Source of the DNA: AG-339-G14 sp902553315
GTDB taxonomy: Bacteria; Pseudomonadota; Gammaproteobacteria; Magnimaribacterales; AG-339-G14
Direction: 5' to 3'
Assembly (NCBI GenBank): GCA_902553315.1
Contig: CACDKN010000002.1
Coordinates: 1-64,000 of the forward strand
Length of the DNA: 64,000 nucleotides
The position numbers were made by a program, and so were the translations under genes. The notes beneath the pieces are model-generated. The model saw only the letters and a program-made list of their open reading frames with translations, had not been told where the DNA came from and ran no database searches. Within the stretch, counting starts at the first letter, position 1, and each line of letters begins with the position of its first letter. Below are positions 51,921 to 61,604 of this stretch, piece by piece.

Positions 51921-53957
51921 ATGAAGATCTTAAAATCTCATCTTTTAGAAAAAGTTGACGCAAAATTGAATGTTAAACAGTTAGAAGCCGAGCTTACAAG
52001 ATTAGGACTAGAAGTTGAGTCGATCGAAAAATTTGGAAATTCAAAAAAATCCGATTTTGTTATTGATTTAGATCTTACTCCTAACAGGGGCGATTGTTTT
52101 AGTGTGCTTGGAGTTGCAAGAGAACTAGCTGCAATAAGTAACAAAGAGATTTTAAAAGAAAAAAATATTCTTAAAAAAGCTAGTTTAAGCCCCCTTACTA
52201 AAGTGAAACTCTCTGAAAAGCTTGCCTGTCCAAAATACTCTTTTATAGAAATTCATAAAATTGATAACACAAAAAAATTACCTGAATATATCTCGAATAG
52301 ATTAGATGCGGCCGGAATAAATTTAATTAATCCGATTGTAGATATTTTAAATTACGTGATGATTGACTTAGGTCAACCGCTTCATGCATTTGATTTAGAC
52401 AAAATAGGTAAATCAATAAATGTAAGATTTGCAAAACCTAAAGAGAAGATCTCTCTACTTGATGGCTCAAATAAAATTTTGAATAAAAACTGCTTAGTTA
52501 TCTCAGATGAAAAAAAAGCCTTGGCATTAGCAGGAATTATGGGGGGGATAGATTCTTCGGTTCAACGAGACACTTGCTCCGTATTGATTGAGTCTGCCTT
52601 TTTTGACCCTTTAGTGATTCAAGGAAAAGCAAGAAGTTTTAATATTCAGACTGATTCTTCACAAAGGTTTGAAAGAGGGGTGGATTTTGATCTACAACAG
52701 AAAGCGCTTATCAAGGCAACTAATTTAATTGCCGATCATTTATCTGGTTCTCATAGTCAAGTAAGGACTATTGAGGCGAAAAAATTCATGCCTATAAAAA
52801 AAGTTTTAAACATTGAATTAAATAATTTAAATAAAAAATTAGGCACGAAGTTAAAAGCATTAGAAATAAAAAAAATTCTAAATTCTTTAGAAATAAATAC
52901 CACCGTAAAAAAAGATTTGCTTTGTACCATGATTCCTTCGCATAGATTTGATTTGAATATTGAAGAGGACTTAATTGAAGAAGTGGCTCGTATGATCGGA
53001 TACGATAATCTCCCTTCATCTGAACTAAAAACGTTTAATAAATTTTTCGTTCCTACCGATTATCAAGAAACATCAAAAATAAAAAAATACATTGCTAATC
53101 AAGGGTTTCAAGAAGTCATAAATTATTCATTTGTGAGTGAAAAAATTCTAAATGATTACAATCTCTCTAAAAATTCAATATCGGTTAAAAATCCTCTCAA
53201 CGAGAACTTGGAAGTTATGAGAACAAGCTTGTTACCTGGCTTGCTGAATAATTTAAAATTAAATTTTAATCGAGGTGAAAATTCTTTAAAAATATTTGAA
53301 GAAGGGAGAATATTTAGTAATAGAAATAATATTAAGGAGCAAAAAATAATCGCGGGATTAATTTTTGATCACGATGGCAAGAAAAATTGGAATAATAAAA
53401 CTAAATTTGACTTTTTTGAACTTAAAAAATTTATTATAACTTTGCTAAATAATCTTTCCTTGGTTAATTTTAACTTCAAAAAAAGTTTGAACAATTTTTT
53501 ACATCCGAATATATCTTTGGACGTATACGTGAAAGGAAAAAAAATAGGTTCTTTTGGAAGAAGTCATCCAAAAGTTAATAAAATTATAGGTATTAAAAAA
53601 GATTTCTTTTATTTTGAGTTTGAGTTAGAAGAATTATTTCAAAAAGAAATATTAAAAATTTCAGAATCTTCAAAGTACCCGTCAATTCAAAGAGATTTAT
53701 CCTTTTTAATACCTGAAAATGTTGAATATGAGAGGTTGAAAGCACTAGCAGAAAAAATGGCAGGAAAGGAATTAGTAGGTTTAAAATTATTTGATCTTTA
53801 CAAAAATTCTGGAGTTCAAGAAGCCAGCTCTAGTTACGCATTAAATTTCACTTGGCAATCAAAACATAAAACTCTAAGAGATGTTGATATAGATTTGGTT
53901 ATTGAAAAAATTATAAAAGCATTCAAAAAAGAATTTAATGCTTCCTTAAGAAGTTAG
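51921..53957 (+). CDS. pheT: Phenylalanyl-tRNA synthetase beta subunit, lacking the N-terminal tRNA-binding domain
   Basis: A 678-residue beta subunit. Usual bacterial PheT is about 790 residues. After the first ~38 residues (LEVESIEKFG) the sequence jumps to DFVIDLDLTPNRGDCFSVLG, which in E. coli lies after residue 150. The EMAP/OB tRNA-binding domain inserted between them in other bacteria is therefore missing. The B3/B4 editing region, B5 (SHRFDLNIEEDLIEEVARMI), the class II-like core (VKNPLNENLEVMRTSLLPGL) and the C-terminal anticodon-binding fold (YPSIQRDLSFLIPENVEYER) are present. The frame is intact and starts one base after pheS. Confidence 0.93.
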   Translation: MKILKSHLLEKVDAKLNVKQLEAELTRLGLEVESIEKFGNSKKSDFVIDLDLTPNRGDCFSVLGVARELAAISNKEILKEKNILKKASLSPLTKVKLSEKLACPKYSFIEIHKIDNTKKLPEYISNRLDAAGINLINPIVDILNYVMIDLGQPLHAFDLDKIGKSINVRFAKPKEKISLLDGSNKILNKNCLVISDEKKALALAGIMGGIDSSVQRDTCSVLIESAFFDPLVIQGKARSFNIQTDSSQRFERGVDFDLQQKALIKATNLIADHLSGSHSQVRTIEAKKFMPIKKVLNIELNNLNKKLGTKLKALEIKKILNSLEINTTVKKDLLCTMIPSHRFDLNIEEDLIEEVARMIGYDNLPSSELKTFNKFFVPTDYQETSKIKKYIANQGFQEVINYSFVSEKILNDYNLSKNSISVKNPLNENLEVMRTSLLPGLLNNLKLNFNRGENSLKIFEEGRIFSNRNNIKEQKIIAGLIFDHDGKKNWNNKTKFDFFELKKFIITLLNNLSLVNFNFKKSLNNFLHPNISLDVYVKGKKIGSFGRSHPKVNKIIGIKKDFFYFEFELEELFQKEILKISESSKYPSIQRDLSFLIPENVEYERLKALAEKMAGKELVGLKLFDLYKNSGVQEASSSYALNFTWQSKHKTLRDVDIDLVIEKIIKAFKKEFNASLRS

Positions 53958-53958
53958 A

Positions 53959-54234
53959 ATGTCAATCACTAAAGCTGATCTTATAAATCATTTGAATCAG
54001 AAGATGGGAATTCCAAAAAAAGATTGCAATTTGATCTTAGATTGTTTTTTTAATGAAATCTCAGAGGCACTTGCACGTGGAGAAGAAGTAAAATTGCCAG
54101 GACTAGGAAATTTTTCAACCTCTTATAAAAATAGCCGACCCGGCAGAAATCCAAAAACAGGAGAAAAGTTTCAAATCAAAGCAAGAAATGTTGTAAGTTT
54201 TAAGGCCGGAAAAAAATTAAAAGAACAACTTTAA
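53959..54234 (+). CDS. ihfA: Integration host factor alpha subunit
   Basis: The 91-residue HU/IHF-family protein carries VKLPGLGNFSTSYKNSRPGR and the RNPKTGEKFQIKARNVVSFK arm. Position after pheT and before a MerR-type gene is the fixed gammaproteobacterial site of ihfA. It lies 1 base after pheT. Partner of IhfB (1082). Confidence 0.96.
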   Translation: MSITKADLINHLNQKMGIPKKDCNLILDCFFNEISEALARGEEVKLPGLGNFSTSYKNSRPGRNPKTGEKFQIKARNVVSFKAGKKLKEQL

Positions 54235-54237
54235 TTA

Positions 54238-54561
54238 ATGGAGATAGATTTAAAAAGGATTCCTGATAAAAAATATTTTTCTACCATAGAGGTTTCAAAA
54301 ATAGTTGGCATTGAAGCACATACGTTAAGATATTGGGAAAAAGAATTTGGGAGTTTATTCAATGTTAAAAAAACTTCAAATCAGAGAATATTCAAAAAAA
54401 ATGACATAGTTAATTTTTTGAAAATAAAATCTTTGATTAAAAAAGAGGGCATGACTATCAAAGGAGCAAAGTCTAAAATTAAGAGATTCGAGATCGATAC
54501 AAAGTCTTCGACAAATGTTTTACCGATCTTAAAAAGCATCTTGAAGGAGTTAAAGAAATAA
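54238..54561 (+). CDS. MerR-family regulator following ihfA
   Basis: A 107-residue protein with an N-terminal MerR winged helix (YFSTIEVSKIVGIEAHTLRY, then WEKEFGSLFNVKKTSNQRIF). A short C-terminal helix follows, with no effector-binding domain. This small MerR gene always follows ihfA in many gammaproteobacteria; its target is not known. Spacing of 3 bases places it in the same transcript. Confidence 0.88.
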   Translation: MEIDLKRIPDKKYFSTIEVSKIVGIEAHTLRYWEKEFGSLFNVKKTSNQRIFKKNDIVNFLKIKSLIKKEGMTIKGAKSKIKRFEIDTKSSTNVLPILKSILKELKK

Positions 54562-54575
54562 ATTGGGAGAGAAAA

Positions 54576-55096
54576 ATGAGAAGAATAGTTACGGGACATA
54601 ATAAAGAGGGCAAATCAATTATAAATATAGATGGTCCTCCCGCGAGATCCTTAGGTGAAGACGTTGGAGGATTGTTTGAGCTTTGGAGTACTGATGGAAA
54701 GGATGTAAATTCTTTGGATACAGCCGATAGGGCTGACTCAGAAGTAATTCTTTCTCCCCCTTCTGGTGGAACTAAATTTAGGTATTTTCAAATTAATCCA
54801 TTACCCGAGGAGGTCTCGCCTGAATTCATCGAACAAGCAACGGCTGAGGCTTTTGAAAAGATGGGGGCCACTCATCATAGAGTTGATACTTCTAGACATC
54901 CTGCGATGCACAAAACTGAGACTGTCGATTACATAATTCTACTTAAAGGCGAGGTTACTCTAATTTTAGATGAAGAAGAGGTTGCTTTAGAACCATTTGA
55001 CGTAGTGGTGCAGCGAGGAACCAATCACGCTTGGGTAAATAACGGAAGTGAACCAGCTCTTTTAATAGCAGTTTTAATTGATAGCAATATCAGAGA

Positions 55097-55100
<4 letters not shown>
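54576..55100 (+). CDS. Cupin-domain protein
   Basis: The 174-residue protein carries a single cupin in its C-terminal half. The first motif is MHKTETVDYIILLKGEVTLI (from residue 109) and the second is FDVVVQRGTNHAWVN with the second metal His. The N-terminal portion (VTGHNKEGKSIINIDGPPAR) resembles proteins annotated as cupins near aromatic or acyl-CoA metabolism. It overlaps the carboxyltransferase gene by 4 bases (ATGA), so a joint function is likely. The specific reaction is unknown. Confidence 0.82.
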
Positions 55101-56690
<1,590 letters not shown>

Positions 56691-56703
56691 AACTAATTTG
56701 AGT

Positions 56704-57207
56704 ATGATTAAAAAAAATTTTTTCTTTTTCTTATTTTTTTCAAATTTTATATTATCGTCGTCTTCTTTAGATACTTCGAGTGAAATTGATTCTTATTTTA
56801 TTGACTTCACTTTTAAATGCGGTTGCCGGGAAGGTTTATTCAAATCCTTTGAGATTGGGAGATCAGGAAACGTAAAATGCAAATCTGGATTATATAAAAG
56901 CTATCAAATAATAAAAAAAGGAAGTAACTATTTTTTGAATGGAGATAAATATCCTAGCTTTGAAGAGAGTTTTAATGGCGCAAACATTAAATTATCAGAA
57001 ACTAAAACTGCAGTTGAAAATAATGGAATTCTTAAACTAAGGCATGAAACGAAGTCACTGAATGATGAAAGCTACAAAGAAATAAAGTATTTTAATTTGA
57101 ATGTTAACGAGAAAAGTTTTGAAAAGGGAATAGAGATTCATTCAGAAGAAAAAATAAGTTCGAATTGGTTAGGAAATTCTTCAGGTAAATGTAAAAAGGA
57201 AGCTTAA
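56704..57207 (+). CDS. Secreted protein of unknown function
   Basis: The 167-residue protein has an N-terminal signal peptide (MIKKNFFFFLFFSNFILSSS). The mature part has four Cys (C-G-C near residue 38, one in KCKSG, one near the C-terminus in GKCKKE), which could form disulfides in the periplasm. It is rich in Lys, Ser and Asn, with beta-strand-like alternation. I do not recognise a family. The ATG at 56704, 13 bases after the tRNA CCA, is chosen over a TTG two codons earlier. Confidence 0.7.
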   Translation: MIKKNFFFFLFFSNFILSSSSLDTSSEIDSYFIDFTFKCGCREGLFKSFEIGRSGNVKCKSGLYKSYQIIKKGSNYFLNGDKYPSFEESFNGANIKLSETKTAVENNGILKLRHETKSLNDESYKEIKYFNLNVNEKSFEKGIEIHSEEKISSNWLGNSSGKCKKEA

Positions 57208-57227
57208 TAAAGATAGTTAAATTAATT

Positions 57228-58412
57228 TTAACTTATCGCGATGACTTTTTTTTCTATCAAACTTTTTATTATCGCCTCATCTACTCCTAGAGAAGAAACG
57301 ATCTCTTGGCTATGCTCACCAAGCATCGGCGCCGGTCGAGAAAGCTCACTGGGCGTCTTACTGAATCTAGCAGCTGGTCTTGCTTGTCTGACTTCTCCGA
57401 AGCCTTCAATATTTATTCTAGAGATAGATTCATTTGCCAAAATTTGTTCATTGTCTAATAATTCCATTCGGTCAAGCAGCGGGGCGCTTGGCACTCCTTC
57501 TTCTTGAAGCCTCCTAAGTATTTCTGATCCTTTCCATTTATTGATTTCTTCCCCAGTGATTTGTTTTCTAATCTGAGCATTTGTTACTCTTCCTGATGGG
57601 CTGGCAAACCTTTCATCATCGATTAAATCTTCTCTCTTTAAAGCTTTACACATTCCTTTCCATTCAGCATCAGAAACTGCTCCTGCAGTAATGTACCTAT
57701 CTTGAGCTTTATAAATGAGATCTTGAGTGCCTTGGAGTTTTCTTACATCTATTTCATTTTCTGCGTATACGATGCCAGCCATTCCTTCTGGCCAGAAAAA
57801 AGAAATCATACAATCCAGCATTGATATTTCAATATGTTGAGCAGTTCCATGTTTTTCTCTTGCATACAGAGCAGACGATATGGCTTGTGCAGTTGTTAAA
57901 GCCGTAACTTTGTCAGCTATTATTATTCTAAACATTTTGGGCTGACCTGTTTCACGATCGGCTTGTATATCTGTAGCTCCTGATAAGGCTTGAATTATGG
58001 GGTCATAAACTCTTGAATTTGCATAGGGGCCTCTGTTACCAAATCCACTGATTGATACATAAATTATTTTTTCATTGATTGCTCTAATTTCCCTCTCTCC
58101 AAAGCCCATTCTTTCAATGGCTCCTGGTCTAAAATTTTGCATAAATACGTCGGCTTCGGCAGCTAACTTAAAGAGAATATCCTTTCCTTCTTTAGTCTTT
58201 AAATCTAAAGCAATAGATTTTTTCCCTCGGTTGCATGAGAAAAAAACTGGATTTATACCATTGTGTGGAGCTGCCATATGCCTAACGAGTTCACCGGATA
58301 TTGGCTCAACTTTTATAACCTCTGCCCCTTGATCGGCAAGCATCATTGCGGCAACTGGTCCTGAAACCATTCCTGTTAAATCTAGAACTTTCAAGCCTGT
58401 TAGTGGCCCCAT
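57228..58412 (-). CDS. CaiB/BaiF (family III) CoA-transferase
   Basis: A 394-residue enzyme starting GPLTGLKVLDLTGMVSGPVA, followed by ADQGAEVIKVEPISGE, NRGKKSIALDLKTKEGKDI and DVFMQNFRPGAIERMGFG, the family III signature with the catalytic Asp region at QADRETG. These enzymes transfer CoA between carboxylic acids such as carnitine, oxalate/formate or 2-methylacyl compounds. The specific acyl group is not evident. It lies 3 bases after the GST-type gene on the minus strand. Confidence 0.88.
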   Translation of the reverse strand: MGPLTGLKVLDLTGMVSGPVAAMMLADQGAEVIKVEPISGELVRHMAAPHNGINPVFFSCNRGKKSIALDLKTKEGKDILFKLAAEADVFMQNFRPGAIERMGFGEREIRAINEKIIYVSISGFGNRGPYANSRVYDPIIQALSGATDIQADRETGQPKMFRIIIADKVTALTTAQAISSALYAREKHGTAQHIEISMLDCMISFFWPEGMAGIVYAENEIDVRKLQGTQDLIYKAQDRYITAGAVSDAEWKGMCKALKREDLIDDERFASPSGRVTNAQIRKQITGEEINKWKGSEILRRLQEEGVPSAPLLDRMELLDNEQILANESISRINIEGFGEVRQARPAARFSKTPSELSRPAPMLGEHSQEIVSSLGVDEAIIKSLIEKKVIAIS

Positions 58413-58415
58413 TTA

Positions 58416-59048
58416 TTAACCTCCATAATTTACTTTCATAGCTTTTTTGTAAGCCTCTCTTTTCGAAATATTTTCTCTATAGATTGTAATATTTTTAGAC
58501 AAATCAAACTCATAAAAAATAGCCCAATCTAAGCAAGACATCAACAAAATATCTGCTAAACCAAAGCCATAGGACAGAAGGGTTTCATTTTTCTCAAGAT
58601 GTTTCTCAATAACTTTAAAATGCCGTTTCAAATACTCTCTGCAAGAAAGGACAACATCAGGTGCCTCTCCATAAATTTCTTTTAAATCGTAATGACGGCG
58701 CATTACATAAAGACTCGTTTCGTCAACTTCTCCATAAATATAGCTGCACCATTCATCTTCCTTTGCCAATTCAGAATTCGTGCCAGGTATAAATAAATTT
58801 TTTGAAGGGAAGGAGTTTTGTAAATACTTACAAATTGCAACACTTTCCGAGAGGCTTAAATCTCCATGTTGCATAAACGGAATTTTCTGTTTTGGATTAA
58901 GAGAGGAATATTCTTTGGTAAGAGTCTCTCCAGTTCTTGGTCCAATTGGTTTCAACTCATAATCAATTGTTAGTTCTTCGGCCATCCAAATTGGTCTAAG
59001 AGTTCTAGCTGTGCCTGCTCCCCAAAGTATAAGTTTATTTTTATCCAC
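58416..59048 (-). CDS. Glutathione S-transferase family protein
   Basis: The 210-residue protein has an N-terminal thioredoxin-like domain (LILWGAGTARTLRPIWMAEE; QKIPFMQHGDLSLSESVAIC with the conserved cis-Pro and Glu-Ser glutathione contacts) and a helical C-terminal domain (YGFGLADILLMSCLDWA). The N-terminal catalytic Ser/Cys position reads GAGTART, close to the zeta/theta pattern. It is paired with the CoA transferase downstream. Its substrate is unknown. Confidence 0.83.
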   Translation of the reverse strand: MDKNKLILWGAGTARTLRPIWMAEELTIDYELKPIGPRTGETLTKEYSSLNPKQKIPFMQHGDLSLSESVAICKYLQNSFPSKNLFIPGTNSELAKEDEWCSYIYGEVDETSLYVMRRHYDLKEIYGEAPDVVLSCREYLKRHFKVIEKHLEKNETLLSYGFGLADILLMSCLDWAIFYEFDLSKNITIYRENISKREAYKKAMKVNYGG

Positions 59049-59062
59049 TAAGGATATCTTAT

Positions 59063-59093
59063 AAAAAAAGGGGCTTTTCAGCCCCCTTTTTTT
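59063..59093 (-). terminator. Intrinsic terminator of hsp20
   Basis: On the minus strand GGGGCT-GAAA-AGCCCC is followed by a run of seven T. It overlaps the last bases of the hsp20 stop codon. The stem also has A-runs on its 5' side, so it can work in both directions. It separates hsp20 from the downstream GST/CoA-transferase pair. Confidence 0.9.
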
Positions 59094-59538
59094 AACCTAA
59101 AAGTTTACTTTTTGTGGTGAAGTCAATTTTTCTAGGTTTTTGATCATCAGGAATTACCCTTTCAAGACCGATGTAGAGCATGCCATTATTTAAAGCTGCT
59201 CCTTTAATTACCATGTCATCTGAGAGCACAAACTTTTTCACAAAGTTTCTAGCCGCAAGACCTTGATGAACAATTCCTTCACTTGCATCTTTGTCTTTAG
59301 ATCCAGTAATGGTTAAGTTTTCGCCGACAGCCTCAATGTCAACTTCACTCTCTTCAAAACCGGCAACGGCAAGTTCGATAGTATATTGTTCTTCATTTAC
59401 CTTTCTAATATTGTAAGGAGGGTAATTGGAAGTTTGTTTAGAATTTGCTAACAAAGACAAAGTGTCAATCGTTCGGTCAAATCCCACCGAGAAAGGAGAG
59501 ATATCTCTCCATAAAAGTTCAAATGTATTATTAATCAT
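59092..59538 (-). CDS. Small heat-shock protein, Hsp20/IbpA family
   Basis: A 148-residue alpha-crystallin protein. A hydrophobic N-arm (LLWRDISPFSVGFDRTIDTL) precedes the crystallin domain (YPPYNIRKVNEEQYTIELAV, LTITGSKDKD, GLAARNFVKKFVLSDDM, AALNNGMLYIGLERVIP). It holds unfolding proteins for DnaK/ClpB. AAAGGAG precedes the ATG, a sigma32-type promoter lies further upstream and an intrinsic terminator follows, so it forms a single-gene heat-shock unit. Confidence 0.95.
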   Translation of the reverse strand: MINNTFELLWRDISPFSVGFDRTIDTLSLLANSKQTSNYPPYNIRKVNEEQYTIELAVAGFEESEVDIEAVGENLTITGSKDKDASEGIVHQGLAARNFVKKFVLSDDMVIKGAALNNGMLYIGLERVIPDDQKPRKIDFTTKSKLLG

Positions 59539-59604
59539 TTTTTACTCCTTTTGTTTAAGCAAGTTAAAATTACATTGACCCTAAAAGGCATCAATATGAC
59601 TTAA

Positions 59605-59630
59605 ATATGGTTTCTACCTAAAATTTCAAG
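59605..59630 (-). promoter_or_regulatory. Sigma32 (heat-shock) promoter of hsp20
   Basis: On the minus strand a perfect -35 CTTGAAA (59630-59624) is followed after 11 bases by AACCATAT (59612-59605), which matches the CCCCATnT -10 at six of eight positions. The spacing is at the short end for sigma32. The start would lie about 60 bases before the hsp20 ATG. Confidence 0.75.
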
Positions 59631-59653
59631 ACCTAGGTATAATTTATTTTGTA

Positions 59654-60172
59654 ATGCTTTCTTTTAAAGAACAAAATTGCGATATTACTCTTAGGGAGGG
59701 AATTGAAGAATACAATAGCTACTTAGTGACCAATGGAAAAGAGATTCTGACTGAACTGTCTGACTCATCAATTGTCATGGATCATGACGCAACACACGTT
59801 ATTTTCGGTTTGGACACTTCTCTAGAAGAGGAAAGCCTCCTCGACTCATGGGTGCTTTGGTGTTCTTCTTTCGAATTAAAATATTTAATGTCTTACTCAA
59901 AACAACCTGAGATAAGAGATTTATACAAAAAACTTCTTAGGGAAGTTGGTGTTTTTAAATTTATTAAACTTTTTTTTAGCGTTTTCCCAACGAAACTAAG
60001 GATAATTTTTAAACATAAAAAAATAATGAAAAAAAAGTGGCCTTTTAAATTTCCAAAAGAATACTTAGATAAGAAAATTTGTGATCTAAGGGAAGAATAT
60101 GGCATCGTGATTTTAAAAGAAGAAGATAAAGGTTTTAAAAAATTAAATTGGTCTGGTTCAATTAGAAATTAA
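59654..60172 (+). CDS. Coq4-like protein (ubiquinone biosynthesis family)
   Basis: A 172-residue soluble protein. It contains H44-D-A-T-H48 followed after exactly 11 residues by E60, the HDxxHx11E zinc signature of COQ4, within MDHDATHVIFGLDTSLEEE. The following LLDSWVLWCSSFELKYL fits the helical COQ4 core. COQ4 acts on C1 of the ubiquinone precursor ring, and bacterial homologues exist. The rest is divergent, with a basic stretch near residues 105-130, so a family member with another role is possible. It is divergent from hsp20. Confidence 0.6.
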   Translation: MLSFKEQNCDITLREGIEEYNSYLVTNGKEILTELSDSSIVMDHDATHVIFGLDTSLEEESLLDSWVLWCSSFELKYLMSYSKQPEIRDLYKKLLREVGVFKFIKLFFSVFPTKLRIIFKHKKIMKKKWPFKFPKEYLDKKICDLREEYGIVILKEEDKGFKKLNWSGSIRN

Positions 60173-60200
60173 GTAAGGATTAATTTTAGGGAGAAATATA

Positions 60201-60584
60201 ATGGATAGAACGCATTTGATAACGGTAGTGAGTGAAAAGGTACTCTTGGCAATTATAGGAGTAGCTACTTGTATAGCAGCGGGACAGCACCTTTACAGTA
60301 TGTATTTGTCAATGCAAATTATGCTCGCAGATTTATTTTTGCTCTTTATATTCACCGAGATTCTTGCGATGGTTGCAGCTTTTTATAGCTCAAAAAGAAT
60401 TCCTGTAACTTTGCCAATTATCATCGCGATTACCGCTCTTTGTAGATTGATAGTGATGCAAAATAAAGACATGGATGCATTAATAATCATTGCCGAAGCC
60501 TCTGCGGTAATTATTTTGGCAGGAGCGGCTTACATAATGAGTTTGAAGGACAAAATAAGCTTAGAAAAATTGAGAGATAAGTAG
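60201..60584 (+). CDS. PsiE-family membrane protein
   Basis: The 127-residue protein has four hydrophobic helices, and the central LFLLFIFTEILAMVAAFYSS resembles phosphate-starvation-inducible PsiE. RIPVTLPIIIAITALCRLIV follows the family pattern. The molecular function of PsiE is not known. GGGAGAAA precedes the ATG. Confidence 0.8.
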   Translation: MDRTHLITVVSEKVLLAIIGVATCIAAGQHLYSMYLSMQIMLADLFLLFIFTEILAMVAAFYSSKRIPVTLPIIIAITALCRLIVMQNKDMDALIIIAEASAVIILAGAAYIMSLKDKISLEKLRDK

Positions 60585-60591
60585 CAATAAT

Positions 60592-60810
60592 TTAAGCAAT
60601 TTTTTTTACTTTAAATTCAAGCAAACCATCAGAAATCTTTTTAGAAACTAATTCATGATTTAGATATTCACAGAATTTTTCAACGTCTTTTTCAGCTGTA
60701 GGATCAGTTGCTACTAATTCAATAACATCTCCCGAAGAAGCCTCGTGGATGGCTCTATGGAGTAACATTATAGGTTCGGGGCATATTAATCCCTTGGCAT
60801 CAATTTTCAT
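60592..60810 (-). CDS. tusA: TusA/SirA-family sulfur carrier protein
   Basis: The 72-residue protein contains the C10-P-E-P motif in GLICPEPIMLLHRAI; the Cys carries persulfide sulfur for tRNA thiolation or other sulfur relay. The alpha-beta fold ends LLEFKVKKIA. Its start overlaps the upstream nucleotidyltransferase-cupin gene by 11 bases. Confidence 0.9.
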   Translation of the reverse strand: MKIDAKGLICPEPIMLLHRAIHEASSGDVIELVATDPTAEKDVEKFCEYLNHELVSKKISDGLLEFKVKKIA

Positions 60811-61576
60811 TGTCGTAAAGCCTTAGTCTTTCTATGTCATTTTCATCATTTTTTTCACCATACTGTATCTCTATAATGTGGCACGGTTCATCGAAAGGGT
60901 TAGTGATTTGATGCCAGGCTTCTTTTTCAACGTGGAATACCTGCTCTTTTTTTAATTCAATAGACTGGGAATCCTCATTCTTAATCTTGCTATAGTTAAT
61001 CACGCACTGACCCTTGGAAACGAACCAAATTTCATTTCTGTGAAAGTGTCTTTGAAAGCTCATTCCTTTTTTTGAATCTATAATTAATTCTTTGAGTTTT
61101 AAGTTTTTATCAACGAATAGATTATAAAATTTGCCCCATACTCTATCTTCTGAAGAATATTCGAAGTCCTTTAAAATCCAACTTGAAGAATTCTTTTTGT
61201 GGTCCCCTCCTACTCCAAAATGAAAGGTGACATCAGAAACTTCCATCTCTGGAATGTTTTCTTTATTTCTATCTCCTCCGTTACAAAATAAGATTTCCTC
61301 ATCAGGATATTTTAGTTTTATTTTATTGAGCGCATCTATGCAGCTTCCTAATTCATCGTCCTCAAAAGAAATAACATCATCGACAGGTTTCAAATTTTTT
61401 AAAATTATTTCTCTTTCAGAAAACGGCATAAAAAATTTCTCTTTTTTCTTTATCAACCAATCATCACTATTCAAGGCAACAATTAAAGTGTCTCCAAGTT
61501 TCTTTGCTTCTTCTAAATAAGCTATATGTCCTGAATGGATTGGATCAAAACCACCACTAACAACTACAATTTTCAT
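60800..61576 (-). CDS. Cytidylyltransferase-like domain fused to a cupin
   Basis: A 258-residue two-domain protein. Residues 1-130 are a nucleotidylyltransferase of the RfaE-C/TagD type with the HxGH-like motif GGFDPIHSGHIAYLEEA, NSDDWLIKKK and a late FCNGGDRNKENIPE. Residues about 150-250 form a cupin (MSFQRHFHRNEIWFVSKGQC, WHQITNPFDEPCHIIEIQYG) like the C-terminal part of mannose-6-phosphate isomerases. The combination suggests activation and isomerisation or sensing of a sugar phosphate. The substrate is unknown. It overlaps tusA by 11 bases. Confidence 0.82.
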   Translation of the reverse strand: MKIVVVSGGFDPIHSGHIAYLEEAKKLGDTLIVALNSDDWLIKKKEKFFMPFSEREIILKNLKPVDDVISFEDDELGSCIDALNKIKLKYPDEEILFCNGGDRNKENIPEMEVSDVTFHFGVGGDHKKNSSSWILKDFEYSSEDRVWGKFYNLFVDKNLKLKELIIDSKKGMSFQRHFHRNEIWFVSKGQCVINYSKIKNEDSQSIELKKEQVFHVEKEAWHQITNPFDEPCHIIEIQYGEKNDENDIERLRLYDNEN

Positions 61577-61604
61577 TTATTAATTTTAATTTATTTTATT
61601 TTTT

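Noticed and set aside
57208..57227. AT-rich inverted repeat between convergent genes as a terminator
   Set aside because: The stem is short, almost only A and T, and has a bulge. Not strong enough to call.
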